A stretch of 64,000 bases of DNA from assembly GCF_020360975.1 (NCBI RefSeq), contig NW_025408672.1, forward strand, positions 1,798,001 through 1,862,000. The letters are read 5' to 3'. This document shows, one piece after another, positions 11,361-23,470 of this stretch. Origin of the DNA: Hirsutella rhossiliensis. Taxonomy: Eukaryota; Ascomycota; Sordariomycetes; Hypocreales; Ophiocordycipitaceae. Below the pieces are notes generated by a model. It was not told the DNA's origin. It saw only the letters and a program-made list of their open reading frames with translations, and ran no database searches. The translations under genes were made by a program, and so were the position numbers. Every line of letters starts with the position of its first letter. The first letter of the stretch is position 1.

Positions 11361-11902
11361 GGCTGCGGTGCTAACGGGGCTCTATGTGAGGCGTGTCGAT
11401 GACTTGGAGGAGGAAACAGAGTGTGTTGAAGTGTCGCGGATGAATGCTGCCTCTTCCTTCTCCGAAACCATTCATGCACGCAGTCCGGCCATTAGTAAAC
11501 GCATCACTTGATTGGGTGCTGCATGTCTCTGATTTAGTGGGGAGAAATGGGGGAACGCGGAATGGGCGGAGGTTTTAATCAGATAGATCCGAGATCTATA
11601 TTTGCCCATCTATTGCACTAGAGCCTATTCCCTAGGCCCGAGCTGAGCTGCAACGAAGCCTCCTCGGAGCACTCCTCGGAGCACTCTACCCTACTTGCTT
11701 GCTAGCATCGACATCTATCATCTAGCATATCTCGCCGTACCTGGTTCACACGATCTGGAGGATATGGCCATCCCCTGAACCGGGGTCAAGCGCGCCGGAC
11801 CAGCCATACATCAATATAGCCACCCATGGATCCTGTACACGAAGCCGCAATAACAGATTGTGATGCCTCGACCGACAAAGTCCCGCGAGCGCACCTTGTC
11901 CC
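11361..11902. other. Intergenic region
   Basis: This lies between the start of the hemerythrin-like gene and the stop of the zinc transporter. Apart from a 12-bp tandem repeat, nothing is recognised. Confidence 0.5.
11661..11684. repeat. 12-bp tandem repeat, two copies
   Basis: TCCTCGGAGCAC occurs twice in tandem. Confidence 0.8.
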
Positions 11903-13391
11903 TCAAGCAAAAGCACCGACCAGGGCCATGAGCAGCGCACCGCCAACCACGGCGAGAAAGGCATGCAGCCGCTTGCGCCCCTTGAGGACCGTGTAGCTCT
12001 TCTCCGTCAAAAAATCCTCAGCCAGCAGCTGCACCAGTCCGGCGTAGAGCAGCAGGCCTGACGACACGGCGTTCATAAAGCCGACGACGAGCAGGCCGCC
12101 CATCGAAGCCGGGTCGTACATTTTGTGCACCACCAGGCCAATTGCCTGGCCGAGGGGCGTCGTCACGCCGTACGCGAGCACCATCAGCCACGGCCGGAAA
12201 GAGTTGCGGGGGAACTGAATGGCCGCGATGCGGCTGCCGAGGGCCAAGCCCTCAAAAGACTGGTGGAAGCTAATGGCCACCAGGAAGACCACAAATGCCG
12301 GGCCGGTGGCGACGGAAACCGCCATGCCGATGAAGACGCTGTGAAAGAGAATGCCCGCCTCTAGGAGAAGGCACTGCAGCATCTGGCGCTTCTGCTCATC
12401 TGGTGTACGTGTGGGTAGGTCGTGGCCAGCCGTGACCGCCCGTTCATCCGGTTTGAGGGACGAGTATGGATCGGCCCGACGGGGACGAGTTGGAGCGGGG
12501 TCCAGCTCATCCATGTCTAGATCCGAGTCTGAGTAGCCGTCGTCGAGTCCAGCCTGGCTCGAAGGCTTTGAAATCCGTGGCGGCGGAGCAATGGTAGGTG
12601 TGGACTCGGGCAGGGGAGAAGCGCCTGCGACGAGACCTTGCGTAGCTTCCAGGTCGTCGAGGGAGATGTGGGCCGGCCGATGACTGTTCCCCCTTCTCTC
12701 GGATAGGCCGTTGGTGTTGGCATCGAGGTCAACGTCGTGGAAGCGTCCGTTGCTGCTGGCCCCGTCGTCGTCGTCATCGTCGAAGTAATCGTGCGCGTGA
12801 GAGTGGGAATGACCGGCACCCCGCGCCGTCAAGTACGATTCGACGGCGACGACGACGATGGCGGACACCATGGCGACGAGGCCGGGGAGAGGTTTATATC
12901 CATGGCTGAAGAAGTAGGGCAGGCAAGGATCGGTGAGGGACTCGAAGGCCGTCGGGAGGAGGTGGACAAAAGCCGTGGCGAGCAGGACGCCAGTGCCGAC
13001 ATGCTGGCAGTAGAAGATGATGAGTCGTTGTCGCTTGCCCGTCGCCGTGCGCCGCGATATTAGGGGCAAGCCGCAGGCTGTGAGTCAAAGTGTGTCAGTC
13101 ACGAGCCTTCGTGTGGGCGACTCTCGTCAAAGAAGGCATACCGAGCGTGCTCAGGGTCAGGATGAGGAGGAGGGCGAAGACGTGGGCGACGGTATCGTAC
13201 CATCCTTTGGGCCGCGATCCGCACTGGGGCTTGGCGGTCTCTTCCTCGCGGCGCCGTAGCTCCTGGAGCAGCAGGCTCGTGGGGATGGACGACCAGCTTG
13301 CGTCTGCAGGGGCCCGAATTAGTTGCATCTCCAGAGGGAAGGGGTTTGCGCTCTTGCCGTTACCTCTGGTCGCCACGTCGTAGCCGCCCAT
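11903..13391 (-). CDS. ZIP-family zinc/iron transporter
   Basis: Exons 13391-13364, 13303-13142 and 13077-11903 encode 454 aa. ZIP carriers bring Zn2+ (or Fe2+) into the cytosol. TM1 lies at the second junction (LILTLSTLACGLPLISRR) and TM2 follows (VGTGVLLATAFVHLLP). A metal-binding variable loop contains HSHSHAHDYF and an Asp run. TM4/TM5 carry HSVFIGM and HQSFEGLALG, the latter being the family signature with its His and Glu ligands. The start is the first ATG of exon 1 (MGGYDVATR), because the longer upstream frame has no ATG. The 60-base first intron keeps frame and could be missed, but it has a good donor, CTAAT branch and CAG acceptor. Confidence 0.9.
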
Positions 13392-14691
13392 TGCGGATGC
13401 CGTTAACGGAGTGGCTGCCTCGGGTCGGCGTGAGGGCCAGTCAATGTCATGACGCGAGAGAGTGGGAGGTTTTGAGAGTCGACTGTCGATGCGTGTCCGC
13501 AAACAAGGCCGCGTGTTAGCTGTTGTAATAAAGAGGTACGAAGAATGTACAAAGTACGAAACACCGTTGCTAGAACGGTGGCGGTGCAGCTCCGGGGTGT
13601 GGGGTGTCTCTGCTTCTGCTGAGCGCCTAACCTTCGGCTGCTTTACAGGCGCTGTTCTTCACCCGTTGATGACAAAGACGGATAAGATTCCATCAGGCTT
13701 CACGTTTGGTGAGCGAGTTAGCTCTCAAACTCGCGCCCCCTTTTATTTCCTTTCAGGCCAGCTGCCATGCAGCTCAACCTTCAACTTGCGCCTTGTCTCT
13801 GGAAGCGAAAGTATTGGATAATCCTTAGATGAAAGATACAGCATTATACTGTACTCTCTCAAGAAGGCATGGCCATTGTCGCCACCCTGAGAGTCTGCCA
13901 TTGGCAAGTTGCATTACTCGATAGCCTCTATAGCTACTCGGGTGTGTCTCGGGCACTGCACGGGAGCAGCTCACATTGTAGGCGAGGGCTCGTGTCCGGG
14001 AAACACAGGGACCAAGAACAGAGAGAGGGGAGGGTCATTCTCTGCAAACACCAGGTGGGCGACCGTATATTACTGTAGTATGTGAGCACGTTCAAGGATG
14101 TTGGTGACAAAAAGACCGCATTCGCTCGTAAACACAAGCTCCTGAAGTAAACTACCGCTTCCCTCCGCCAGGTTGACCCCGATGGTCCACGACCCCAGCC
14201 GACATCGACTTAGCCAAGCACGTCGTACGAAGCCATCGCCACCAGGTGCTGCTCCAGGAGATGCACATGACAGACAACGATGCTTCAGAGAAGGGGGTAA
14301 TAGGCGAGGTCATCGAATTAGGAACTGCTGCGTAGCTATACAGGAAATGGCACCATGCTTCAGAAATAGGAGTGATGGATGAAGCCATCGAGCCGTGGGA
14401 CTACTTCAGCGCCAGGAGTGATGGATGAAGCCATCGACACTGAGTGCCCCTGCGCGGCTGCGGGTGGTGGAGCAACTACACCTCTTGAAGTTGGGAGTAT
14501 CGACTGAAGTGCGTGTGCTTGCCTCCCTGACTGGAGGAACAGAGAGCTACCCCTTTGACTCCAAAGGAAGAAAAGGACATGGACAATCACCTTCTTCGTA
14601 CGTCGACAGTAACTTTCATTACATCGTGCCTTGACAGCGCCTGCCACTTGTACATGTCCAGTGTAAGTAGAGTCTCGCCTCCTCCCACAAA
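13392..14691. other. Intergenic region with a 24-bp direct repeat
   Basis: These 1.3 kb span the zinc-transporter promoter and the Sti1 3' region. No gene is recognised. The frame running into 14360-14690 is read-through of the last Sti1 intron and beyond, not coding. Confidence 0.5.
14368..14437. repeat. 24-bp direct repeat, period 46
   Basis: A perfect 24-base word beginning AGGAGTGATGGATGAAG occurs at 14368-14391 and 14414-14437, downstream of Sti1. Confidence 0.8.
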
Positions 14692-16609
14692 CTAACGGCC
14701 GACGCGAATAACGCCGGCGGCAATCAGCTTCTGGATCTTGGTGCGTACTCCGGGGTTCCGCATGTGCTCCTGCAGAGCCTTGGGATCCGATTGTGCTTGC
14801 TGCAGGATGGACTGCATGACGGGATCTTGCATGAGGCTCATGAGCTAGGTGAAGGAAACTGTCAGCACTCAAACACGACGGAGACGACAAGCCCCGGGCG
14901 ACACTTACTTCGGGGTCCTTCATTAGCCTCTCCCTCGTCTGCTCCTCGGTTTCGCTATCGCGCGCAGAGTACATGGCCCCGAACGCCTTTTGCTGCTGCT
15001 GCTCAATCTCCCGGGCGTTGGCACCCTTGTGGTGCTCCTGGTCGACCTGCTGTGCCTCGGTGCAGGCGTCGACACACTCCGAGTACTTGCGCATGCCAAA
15101 GTAGGCCTGTGCCTTGCGGATGTAGGCCCGGATAAAGGTGGGGTCGCGCTTGATGGCCGCGTCGCAGTCCTCGAGCGCGCTGGGGAACTCAAACAGCTTG
15201 ATAAAGGCGGCCGCCCGGTTGCTGTAGCCGCGGGGGTCCTCGGGGGCCCGTTTGGTCATTTCCGAGTAGGCGGCAACCGCCCCGGGAAAGTCCATCTCCT
15301 TGAACTTCTTGTTGCCCTCCTCGCGCGCCTCCTCGGCCTTGGCCGGGTCAACGTATGCCTTTTTGGCGGCTTCGACGTTGGTGCGCTCGGCGGCGCGGAG
15401 CTTGTTCAGGACGTCGGGAGTACGGTGCTCGGTCAGCGACCGGTTGTAGTTTTCGATGGCTAGGGCCATGTCTCCCTTCTTCTCATGCGCGCTGCCGATC
15501 CGGGCGTAGCTCTTGGCGATGAGCTTGAAGTCAGCGTAGATCTGGCGGCCCTCGTCGATGGCCTTGGTGCACGCCTCAATGCACTTGTCGTAGTCGCCCT
15601 TTTCATAGTAGGCAGCCCCGAGGTTGTTGAGGTAGGTAATGTCGTGGAAAATGTCCCAAGCCTTGGTGTAATGCTCGATGGCCTCGTCAAACTGGCGCTT
15701 CTTGTACTTTTCAGTGCCCAGGGCCTTTTCCTTGTCAGCCTCTTCCTTTTTCCTCTTCTTCTCGAGGGCCTCCTCGTCGAGCTCTTCGAGCTGGGGCTCG
15801 GGCTCGGGAGCCTTCTTTGCAGGGGCGGGCTTGGCGGGCTCTGACGGCGCGTCGGGCATGGCCGTGTCTTGGGCAGAGAAATCGTTCTCGCGCACGTCCA
15901 TATCCACGCCCATCATTACGCCGAGCACCTGAATCATCCTCGGGTCGGTGAAGAGCTCCTGAGTGTTTTTGGGGTTCTGTTGGATTTGCTGCAGCTTGGC
16001 CATGAAGGAAGGATCGGCCAGAAGGGCACTCGTCTTGGGGTTCGAGGCAAGCTTTTGAATCAGGTTGGGGTCACTGAACATTTGTCCCAAGCCGCCCGAG
16101 GGGTCTCCTCCTGGTCCTCCTGGCAGGTGCAAGTCAGCACGCCAAGTTTCGGCATATGGAGAGCGGGCATATCAAACCTTCTTCTTGCTGGATCGCCTTC
16201 TGAACCGAGGCCAGGCCGCTCTTGAGCTGCGCATTGCTGGCGTCATGCTTCAGACCCTCTTCGTAGGCATCGTTTGCACCGAGCAGGTCACCCTGGCCGT
16301 GCAGCGCAGCACCCTTGCGGCCCCAGCCCTTGGCCCAGTCGGGCTTGATCTCGGTCGTCTTCTCGGCATCCTTTAGGGCATTGTCCCACTCTTTCTTGGA
16401 AGCGTACGCGGCGGATCGGTTGCTGTAGAGGATGTGATTGTCGGGCTGTATCGCAATGGCCTGGGTGAACTTGTCGCTGTAAGTAGGGTCAGTCAAGCTC
16501 GCGGGGCACAGGCATGTTGAAGGGGCGGCGAGGTGTACATGGCATCGTCAAAGTTCTTGTCGGCAATGGCCTTGTTGCCCAGAGCTTTGAGCTCGTCTGC
16601 GGAAGCCAT
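14692..16609 (-). CDS. sti1: Hsp70/Hsp90 organising co-chaperone Sti1 (HOP)
   Basis: Exons 16609-16539, 16476-16178, 16119-14909 and 14844-14692 encode 577 aa, the typical Sti1 length. The protein bridges Hsp70 and Hsp90 in the cytosol. Domain order is complete: TPR1 (about 1-115, starting MASADELKALGNKAIA), DP1 (about 130-190, DPNLIQKLASNPKTSALL), a charged linker, TPR2A (about 255-370), TPR2B (about 385-500, EEGNKKFKEMDFPGAVAAYS) and DP2 with the conserved C-terminus ending AAGVIRVGR. The last exon was found by splicing GTAAGT to CTAG, which restores ELMSLMQDPVMQ. A heat-shock element lies upstream. Confidence 0.97.
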
Positions 16610-17024
16610 GTCAGGCGCTCCAGCGAATACTCGTCGTCGGATCTCGGTGGCACTGGCAAGTGGTCGTTGCGGAAGGGGGTATCGGTCAGTCGCGCACTTG
16701 GACACGAGATGGATGGGCTTCTGCAGGCTGAAGAAAGGGCGGGATGAAAATGGAGGCTTTTCCTGTGTAGAAAAGAGTTTCCGAGGCCAAGACTGCTTTT
16801 CTAGAACTCACGGTTCCTTTGCTGTTGGTGTTAGCCGCTAGGTAGCTCGTGGTGGGGAAAACAGGTGCAAGCGCCGCCTTCTAGCTCCTTCGATGGGGGT
16901 CTTGTCTTGGCCCTCAGTCTCCAACTTTGATTGGCCAGAGCTTCAGCGGCTTTAGCACCAGCAAATAACGACACTCACCCAGGTCCTACACCTAATTACA
17001 ACACTGCTGTATTGCTCCGATCGT
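16610..17024. other. Sti1 promoter / Ntr2 3' region
   Basis: A 415-base gap between the Sti1 start and the stop of the next minus-strand gene. It holds a candidate heat-shock element and nothing else recognised. Confidence 0.5.
16799..16806. promoter_or_regulatory. Heat-shock element upstream of Sti1
   Basis: TTCTAGAA (TTC-nn-GAA) sits about 190 bases upstream of the Sti1 ATG, with a further GGTTCC a few bases on. Sti1 is an Hsf1 target in yeast, so a functional role is plausible. Only the motif and position are seen. Confidence 0.45.
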
Positions 17025-18518
17025 CTATATGCCTTGAGTTTCATCCATCTCGACGTCCTCCGCCTCGCCATCCGCATTTGGCCGCCCAGGCGTTGTTCCC
17101 AGGCTTTCCAAGCCCCGTTCGCCCACCAATTCGGCACTTTGTCCATCTCCATTGATCTTGAGACCTTCGCTTTTGCCCTTGCCCATGGCCTCCTGGTATT
17201 TCCTCCCCGTCTCATCCAGCAGAGCTTGCACTTGGCCTTCTCTCTTCGCAATATCCTCCTTTTCGCGCCTCAGCTGCTCCACCCTCGCATGCTTGGAATT
17301 GATGTCGCTTTCCATCGTCTTGAGAGTGGCCTGCAGCCGGGCTAGGCATTCCGCGAGGCCCGGGAGTGGTGTAATCTTTGGCGGCACTTGCAGAAGCCCT
17401 TCGACAGCCTTCTTCTTGGGCTTTTTCAGGCCGTCCATGCCCGCCTTGGTTTGCGCGGCCTCGTAGGCGATTCGCCTCTCGGCATCACTGTCCGATGAAG
17501 CGTCTGAGCTGTGTCCCTCGGCGGCAGAGATGAGGTCTGCCATCTGTTGGCGCTCCTGCTTCCGCCGTGATCTTTGCGCCCGCCTCCCCAGCGATAAGCC
17601 GCCATCTTCGACAAAGTCGTCGAATCCCTCTCCAAGGTCCTCGTCCTCCGCCAGCAGCCGGGTATCGTCCTTCTTCTTATGCCCAAGATCGTCGTCGTCC
17701 TCAACTGAGAGGAAATCCTTTTCCTTGGCCATCCTTGCTCGCCGCTCTTTTTTCGCGCGTATTTCGGCCTCGGATAATATTCGAGTGCCGGACTCCACGG
17801 TCGCCGCGGCGGGCGAGTCGACGATGAGGGCGCCCTCGAGTTCTGAGGCGTCCAGTTCCATCTCGTCGGTATCGTCTATGTGCAAGGTCGAGATGTCGCG
17901 CGGCGTACTCGGTGTCGAAGATTGTAGTTCATGCAGGTACTCTTTGCTGTATTTTGGCTTCTCGTCGTCGTCTTGGAACAGCCGAGAAGGGAGCCCCCGA
18001 AGATACATGCCGCGCTTTGCCGCGCTCTTCTCCGCTGCCCTTTGACCTAATGGCCCCTTCTGTGGGGTGCTGACTTCGTCGGCGTCGGCATCTTCTGAGT
18101 CGGCAGCGTCAATGCCAAAGGAGAGCCTTGACCTGGTAGTCTTTTTCTTGTGCTTCAACGAGGCTGACCGGCCAACGCTCGGTCGAATAACCACTGGCGC
18201 ACCGCCGTCGTCCGCAGCCCCAGCACCGCCATCACCTCCACCAGGTCCACGATCGTCGGTATGATTCAAGCTGTTGCGCAAGCCAGACTGTCGGAAAGGT
18301 CTTCGTCCGGACCTCGAGCCAAAGAGCGGTTTGGGGGGTTCTATCGAGTGTCAGTCAGCCTGTCTTGTAGCCATCAACAAAGGTCGCTAGATGAGGTTTG
18401 GGCACCTACCATCCATGCTGGAGCTGTGTTTTGACGTTGAAGACACATCTCCCTCCGCTTCATCCTCGTCTGGCACGCTGATTACGCGCGCTCGACGCTT
18501 TGATGCAGATGGTATCAT
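17025..18518 (-). CDS. ntr2: Ntr2-like spliceosome disassembly factor (NTR2 domain)
   Basis: Exons 18518-18410 and 18340-17025 encode 474 aa. Ntr2 partners Ntr1 and the helicase Prp43 to release the intron-lariat spliceosome in the nucleus. The N-terminus is basic (MIPSASKRRARVISVPDEDE). The centre has the family-like PKYSKEYLHELQSSTPSTP and an acidic stretch (EDEDLGEGFDDFVEDGG). The C-terminal third is a predicted coiled coil (from LARLQATLKTMESDINSKH to about residue 420). The start at 18518 is the first ATG, since upstream frame codons include only GTG. Family assignment rests on the overall pattern, not a single catalytic motif. Confidence 0.75.
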
Positions 18519-18722
18519 CTTGGGGGTGGATTGTTGAACTTCTTTCCGCACCTTGACATTGCTGGGCGGGAAATGCCGACATGACGTGCACTGCCTTATC
18601 TTATCGGCACGTGACTTTGATTTTTCCTCGTCTCCAGCCAGCGTCACGCCTCGCGTTCGAGCGACAGCTTCGGGATACCTGTTTGCAGCTCGACACCATT
18701 CTCATCACTCTGCCTGCTCATC
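18519..18722. promoter_or_regulatory. 204-bp bidirectional promoter of Ntr2 and SmG
   Basis: Only 204 bases separate the divergent ATGs of two splicing genes. A CACGTGAC element, of the type bound by Cbf1-like bHLH factors, lies at 18608-18615. Shared regulation is inferred from spacing and function. Confidence 0.5.
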
Positions 18723-19245
18723 ATGGCGCCTCCCCAACCCGAGCTCAAGAAGGTATGACTCACCTGAATCGCTTACTCTTCTGTATCTCGTTTCGTTCTC
18801 TGTTTTCCCAGAGAAGTATCAGCATCGTCAGGCGCTGATCCACTGCGTTACTATCCGGGCGTCGCTAACATTTGCCCCAGTACCTCGACAAGAGACTGTT
18901 TGTGCAGTTGAACGGCAGCCGAAAAGTTACCGGAACCCTACGTGGCTACGATGTAAGAAAGATGCAACCGCAATAATGCCCCGGTGCGAAATGGCGGTTG
19001 ACGCTGACGCCCATAGGTCTTCCTAAACATTGTCCTCGACGACGCCTTGGAAGAATTTGACGGCGGAGACAAGATCAAGCTCGGCATGGTGGTTCGTGCT
19101 CCTTTCTCAAGGCGGGAAAATTACCAGTGACAGCGGAAGGCAGGGCTGATTGAGATAACAGGTCATCCGAGGCAACTCGGTCGTGATGCTCGAGGCCATG
19201 GAAAGAATCGGCGGTGACGATCGGCAACAGCACCACCATCGATGA
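18723..19245 (+). CDS. smx2: Small nuclear ribonucleoprotein G (SmG)
   Basis: Four tiny exons (18723-18752, 18881-18952, 19017-19091, 19162-19245) give 86 aa, too fragmented for ORF calling. SmG is one of the seven Sm proteins forming the ring on U1, U2, U4 and U5 snRNA. The Sm1 motif (KRLFVQLNGSRKVTGTLRGYD, split here as KRLFVQLNGS and RKVTGTLRGYD) is followed by VFLNIVLDDALEEF. The Sm2 motif is KLGMVVIRGNSVVMLEAMER, with the RGN hallmark. The C-terminus ends in an unusual HHH-containing tail. All three introns are phase 0 with GT..AG ends. Confidence 0.95.
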
Positions 19246-19389
19246 CGCGCGAATCGACTTGAAGGTGAACGATGGACTACGGGGCTCGGCTTGGCGTTTG
19301 GAACTGGATGACGCGGCTTTTGGACCACGCAAATGTTGTTTTTGCTAGATTGGACTGGGACTGTTTCCACCACGGGCTAGGGGCAGCAT

Positions 19390-20002
19390 TCATGAGCCTG
19401 ACTTGGCCCAGCACTTTTCATCATACCAATCCAGCATTCTGCCGCCATATGCCTCTTGCCAACCCGATATGCCCCCCTTCAAGACTGCGGCAATCATGGT
19501 CAATTCGCCCATCTCGTCACAATAATCCTGCATCCAGCCAGCACACCTCGGGCCGCGACCGGTTGAGCTCCCTGCGCCTGATCAGCTTGCGTGACAGAGG
19601 GGGGTGCTTCGAGACGGGTGAGTGAGTGGGCACGTGAGCACGTGCGTGTCCGTGTGTGCGTGTGATTGGGAATGCTTGCTGCTTCGGATTCTCACCGCAG
19701 TAAAAGATGATGGTCTTGACGCCAGCCTGCTTACAGAGCTGATAGACAACCGGGCGCGTCTGATAAAAGGACTGGGCGGGCAGATTGATGGACGACGCCA
19801 GCGTCCCGCCCTCCCAGTCGGTCCTGCGCACGTCGACGAGGAGGAAGCTTCGATGCCGCCGCGCGTCGAGGTTCGACTGGCTCTCGAGCAGCTGCATCAC
19901 GTCGGCCGGCTCGAGACGGCGGCACGAGGCCTTGGGCTCCGGCAGCGAGGCCCACCACGGCGGCGAGTCCGCCTGCTGCTCAGCACCGGCCGCTGTCGAC
20001 AT
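19390..20002 (-). CDS. Rhodanese-fold CDC25/Acr2-like phosphatase or arsenate reductase
   Basis: Exons 20002-19696 and 19571-19390 encode 162 aa. The first exon carries the rhodanese strand-helix elements SFLLVDVRRTDWEGG and SINLPAQSF. Splicing GTGAGA to GCGCAG joins KTIIFYCG to SSTGRGPRC, creating the active-site loop C-G-S-S-T-G-R (C-x5-R) of the CDC25/Acr2/Ibp1 group. Such small proteins act as phosphatases or arsenate reductases, and the two cannot be separated by eye. The 124-base intron contains TG/CA repeats. It converges on SmG with 144 bases between stops. Confidence 0.85.
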
Positions 20003-20860
20003 CGTTGGCCGGCTCTGGATAGGAGTGGAAGAGGGAGAAAGCAGGCGAGAGAGAAAAGGAGGACCTGCTAGTGGTTTCTGGCAGGCTGGCGCTAAACGGT
20101 AGCAAAGGGGTAATCGCGGTGGAAGCTCGCAAGCAAGCCCCTATGCCCTCTCACCCATTGACCCTCAGCCTGCAAAGGGGGGCAAACCAATATATAGCGC
20201 GCCCGCGCCCTTCCGCGCAACCCATCGGATCGCCGTCACCGTGCGCCTTGCGTTATGTGTGCAAAGTATGTCCCTCCCGGATGTCGGTGTGTGCTTGCGA
20301 CTCCAGCCCTGGCTCCAACAGCACAGCACGCGTGCATATCACACAATGGCCACATACAGTTAATAAATCGAGCCGGTACCTCTAGCCATGTATCCCGGCA
20401 TGCAATCGCGCTACTGTACATGCGACGAGCTACCGGCCCATCTTGCAGGAGGCGGTACCGCCGGAGACTTAATAACGCGCGTTGACGCATGCATGAGGTG
20501 TAAGTGAGGTTGACAGGGAGAAAAAGCAACGGTGGCCGGCATCAACCACCTATCAGTTCAGCAAGTCATGAAAAAAAAATGCAGAATAATTCAATTTCGC
20601 GCCGATTGCGGCTTCAAGTCGCCGTCAAGACGACAGCAAAGGCCAATTATCGACGTCCGATATTCGCAGAGTCCGGCATAAGGGGTGCCGCTGTGAGCAT
20701 CGAGTAAAGCACTAGATCGCGCAGCTACCCTGTAAACGACGGGACTTTTTCCGCCATCTCCCAAACACCTCCCGTTCGTCCACCCGCGCACACATGCTCC
20801 GTACGTCCAACTATTATTACGCCCGACGCCATCATGCCCCAGTCCAGTCTCCATCTCGCC
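20003..20860. other. Intergenic region
   Basis: This is the promoter side of the phosphatase and 3' side of the transcription factor. A CTATATAG-like TATA sequence occurs near 20190-20197. No gene is recognised. Confidence 0.45.
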
Positions 20861-23470
20861 TCACTGCTCCACCGTTCCCATCGAGTTCATAATGACCGCG
20901 CCCCAGTCCAGGTAGCCATCAAACCACACAGTCGGGTCTATGCCGTCGAGCAAGTCGCTTGTCCATGGCGTGCTGCCCAAGAAGTTCTGTATCTGCGTCT
21001 GATCTTGGGCCAGACTGCCCGCCTGGACATTCGCCAGGCCACCCATCCCACCATCCCCAACCTGCCGGGGATCCGGGCCTCGCCATGGGCCGAGGCCTGC
21101 CGCATTGCTGCCGTCCACATCGCTCGAGCTGTTCTCTCGGTTGGACGCCTCGGCCCCCGCCGAAACCAGCTCTGCCCACCGCTCGAGCTTCACACGCGTG
21201 ATGCGTATCTTGAGCGCGCTGAAGCTCCAGATGTTGTTGTCCATCTTGCCCGACTCAGCTGACGTTGTCTGGAACGACGAGTTGACCTGTTCCAGCCGGC
21301 TGCAGATGGCGGACAGGATTTCAGGTATGTTGACTGTCAGCCCGGGCTGCGTCTGGAGCTGGGATTGCAAGGCGCCGACCGCGGCAGGCAGCCCCGGCTC
21401 TGTCTCGGGAACGGCTTGAAACCGCCCGTCGCACCGGCGGTACGTGGGCGATGCTCCGGCACCTGAACCATCTGGCGGTGGCTGGTGATCAGCAGCGTAT
21501 ACAGGCATATTCGAGGTCCCTGCGCCCGCGCCGCCGCACCCCGGCATGGGCGTGCCCCCCTGGTACATGGTCCTGGGCGTCGCCAGCTTGGCCCAGCGGC
21601 CGAGCATGGTGAGTCCGTATACGAGCTGCGATGCGATTGCCGCCGGCTGGCGATAGTATGTCGACACCGGGACGGATAGCCAGTTGTCGAACCACGCTCT
21701 CAGAGCGGAGCTGGTCCGATAGATCTTGTCGAGAGCGGTCCCGGCGCCGACGGTCCCCACGGTCAGAGATTCCGAAAGTTGGTTAATCAGTTTCATGTCA
21801 GCCAAGGGCGGTTCGTATAACCGAAGGGTTGCCGTGTTGATGTATATTTGCATCGTGCCTGGGAGGGTCGGGAGTCAGCGCAGTATTCGGGAGCATCCCA
21901 CGCTGGGGAGCAACTCACTGTCCATCTTGATTTCTCGTGGGAGATTGTCGTGGATCCTGTCCAGCTCATTCTGCAACGCAAAGATGTATGCTGATTTGGG
22001 GGCCGTGGGGATTCCACGAATATCTTCCGACGTTTCGCTCCTTAGATTTTGCTCGTGGATTCGCTCCGTGAGATGCTGGACCTTGACGAGAAACACGAGT
22101 ATCGTGTCTGTTTCGTACTCTCTGCTCTCCTCGAGGTCTTTGACGCACTCCCTGAGATAGGGGGAATATCGCATCGACTCTATTTTCCCAAATGTTGTTG
22201 CCGTGCTGTTTGGTGGCGTTGGCAATTGCAGCAGATCAAATAAGGGGACAACCTGTTCACTTACGTCGATGACACGAACCACACGGCCGCCAGAGCCCTT
22301 CTCTCCTCATTGACGCGTCCCGGAGGCTCTACCGGCCTGGGTTCCATGAGACTTGCCTGCTCGCGGAGGACAGGAGGCCGGTTGAGGCCCAGCTCCGCAA
22401 CGAGACTCATGGCCAACATGATGAGATTGTTCATCTGGGCGTGCATGAAACAGTGATACTGGTACCAACCCAACATGACAATGATGCCCTGCACAAGGTC
22501 CAGTGATCGCTCCGAGCGCATGAGAACATGGTCCGAGATATGGGACATCAGGTGGCACATCTGGGCTCGCATGGACCTCAGGCTGCGGAAGGAGGCTACC
22601 ATGCGGATGGCGGACATGAGGAACGGCCGACTCGAGTGCAGAGAGGCGGCCGAGCACGTGGGCGGGACGATGACAAAGGGATAGACGGGCTGCATCTCAT
22701 TACGGTAGAGGTCGAGGAGGACGTCGTCCGAGTCTGGCGGAGGAGGAGCATCGCCGCTGCCGGGGCGACAAATGCAGGCCGGGATCGCATGAGAGTTGTA
22801 GGACTCTGGAATGGCCCAGGATGCATGCTCGGGCTGGTGAGAGACGGTCGAGCTCGCCGACGGCGTCTCTCGGCGTGACGGCGGAAGGTCGAGCGATGCG
22901 CCATTGCTAGGTGGGTGGTGCACGGGTCTGCCGGGGTTGAGCTCGCCCGACGCTTGCAGGAGATTGACGAGTCCATTCAGTCTTTCTTCGATTTGCGCGG
23001 TTCGACTGCATCATGGCGGATTAGCCTGAGTGCCTTGCCCTTTCAGCCACTCGATCCGACCTCGCCTGGGCCTCTCCGAGGTCAAGAGGGATGCTCTCCC
23101 GACGGCCCGACGGGGAGACTTACGATGGCTTGGATTGCCTCTTCTTGCGCACGCGATGTACCTGATCCGCGCAGTCCTTGAGCAGCCGTTGGCAGCTAGT
23201 TAGAGGTTGGGTTAGTCAAGGTTTCATTCTGCGGGAGTCGCGGGTCTCGAGACGTCGTGTACTCTGTTCTTGGCACGACGTCACAGGCCAGGCTTGATGA
23301 AACACCGAAAAGGGCCTCAACCTCACTCACCGGTCGCATTTGGCGCCGGGGGCGCTGTCTGATCGGATGCATTTTGCTTTTGCTGAAGCGCAGGCGGCGC
23401 AGGCGGCGCCCCATTTGGCCGTCGGCAATTTGTGCGTCCCCGCCGTCCTGCTCTGCATTGTGTCCGACAT
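20861..23470 (-). CDS. Zn(II)2Cys6 fungal transcription factor
   Basis: Exons 23470-23331, 23195-23124, 23005-22265, 22205-21919 and 21858-20861 encode 745 aa. The DNA-binding zinc cluster spans the first junction: CAACASAKAKC, a PG-containing loop, then CDR joined to CQRLLKDC and the basic RKKRQSKPS. A short dimerisation-like helix follows (IEERLNGLVNLLQAS). The middle homology region (about 190-480) includes FHS-free helices typical of fungal_trans and SMRYSPYLREC, restored by the fourth exon. The tail is low-complexity and acidic, a likely activation region. The ATG at 23470 is the first in frame. Targets are unknown. Confidence 0.9.

Noticed and set aside
14360..14690. Extension of the Sti1 frame beyond its fourth exon
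   Set aside because: This is read-through of an intron. Splicing at 14908/14845 restores the conserved DP2 domain and stop at 14692.
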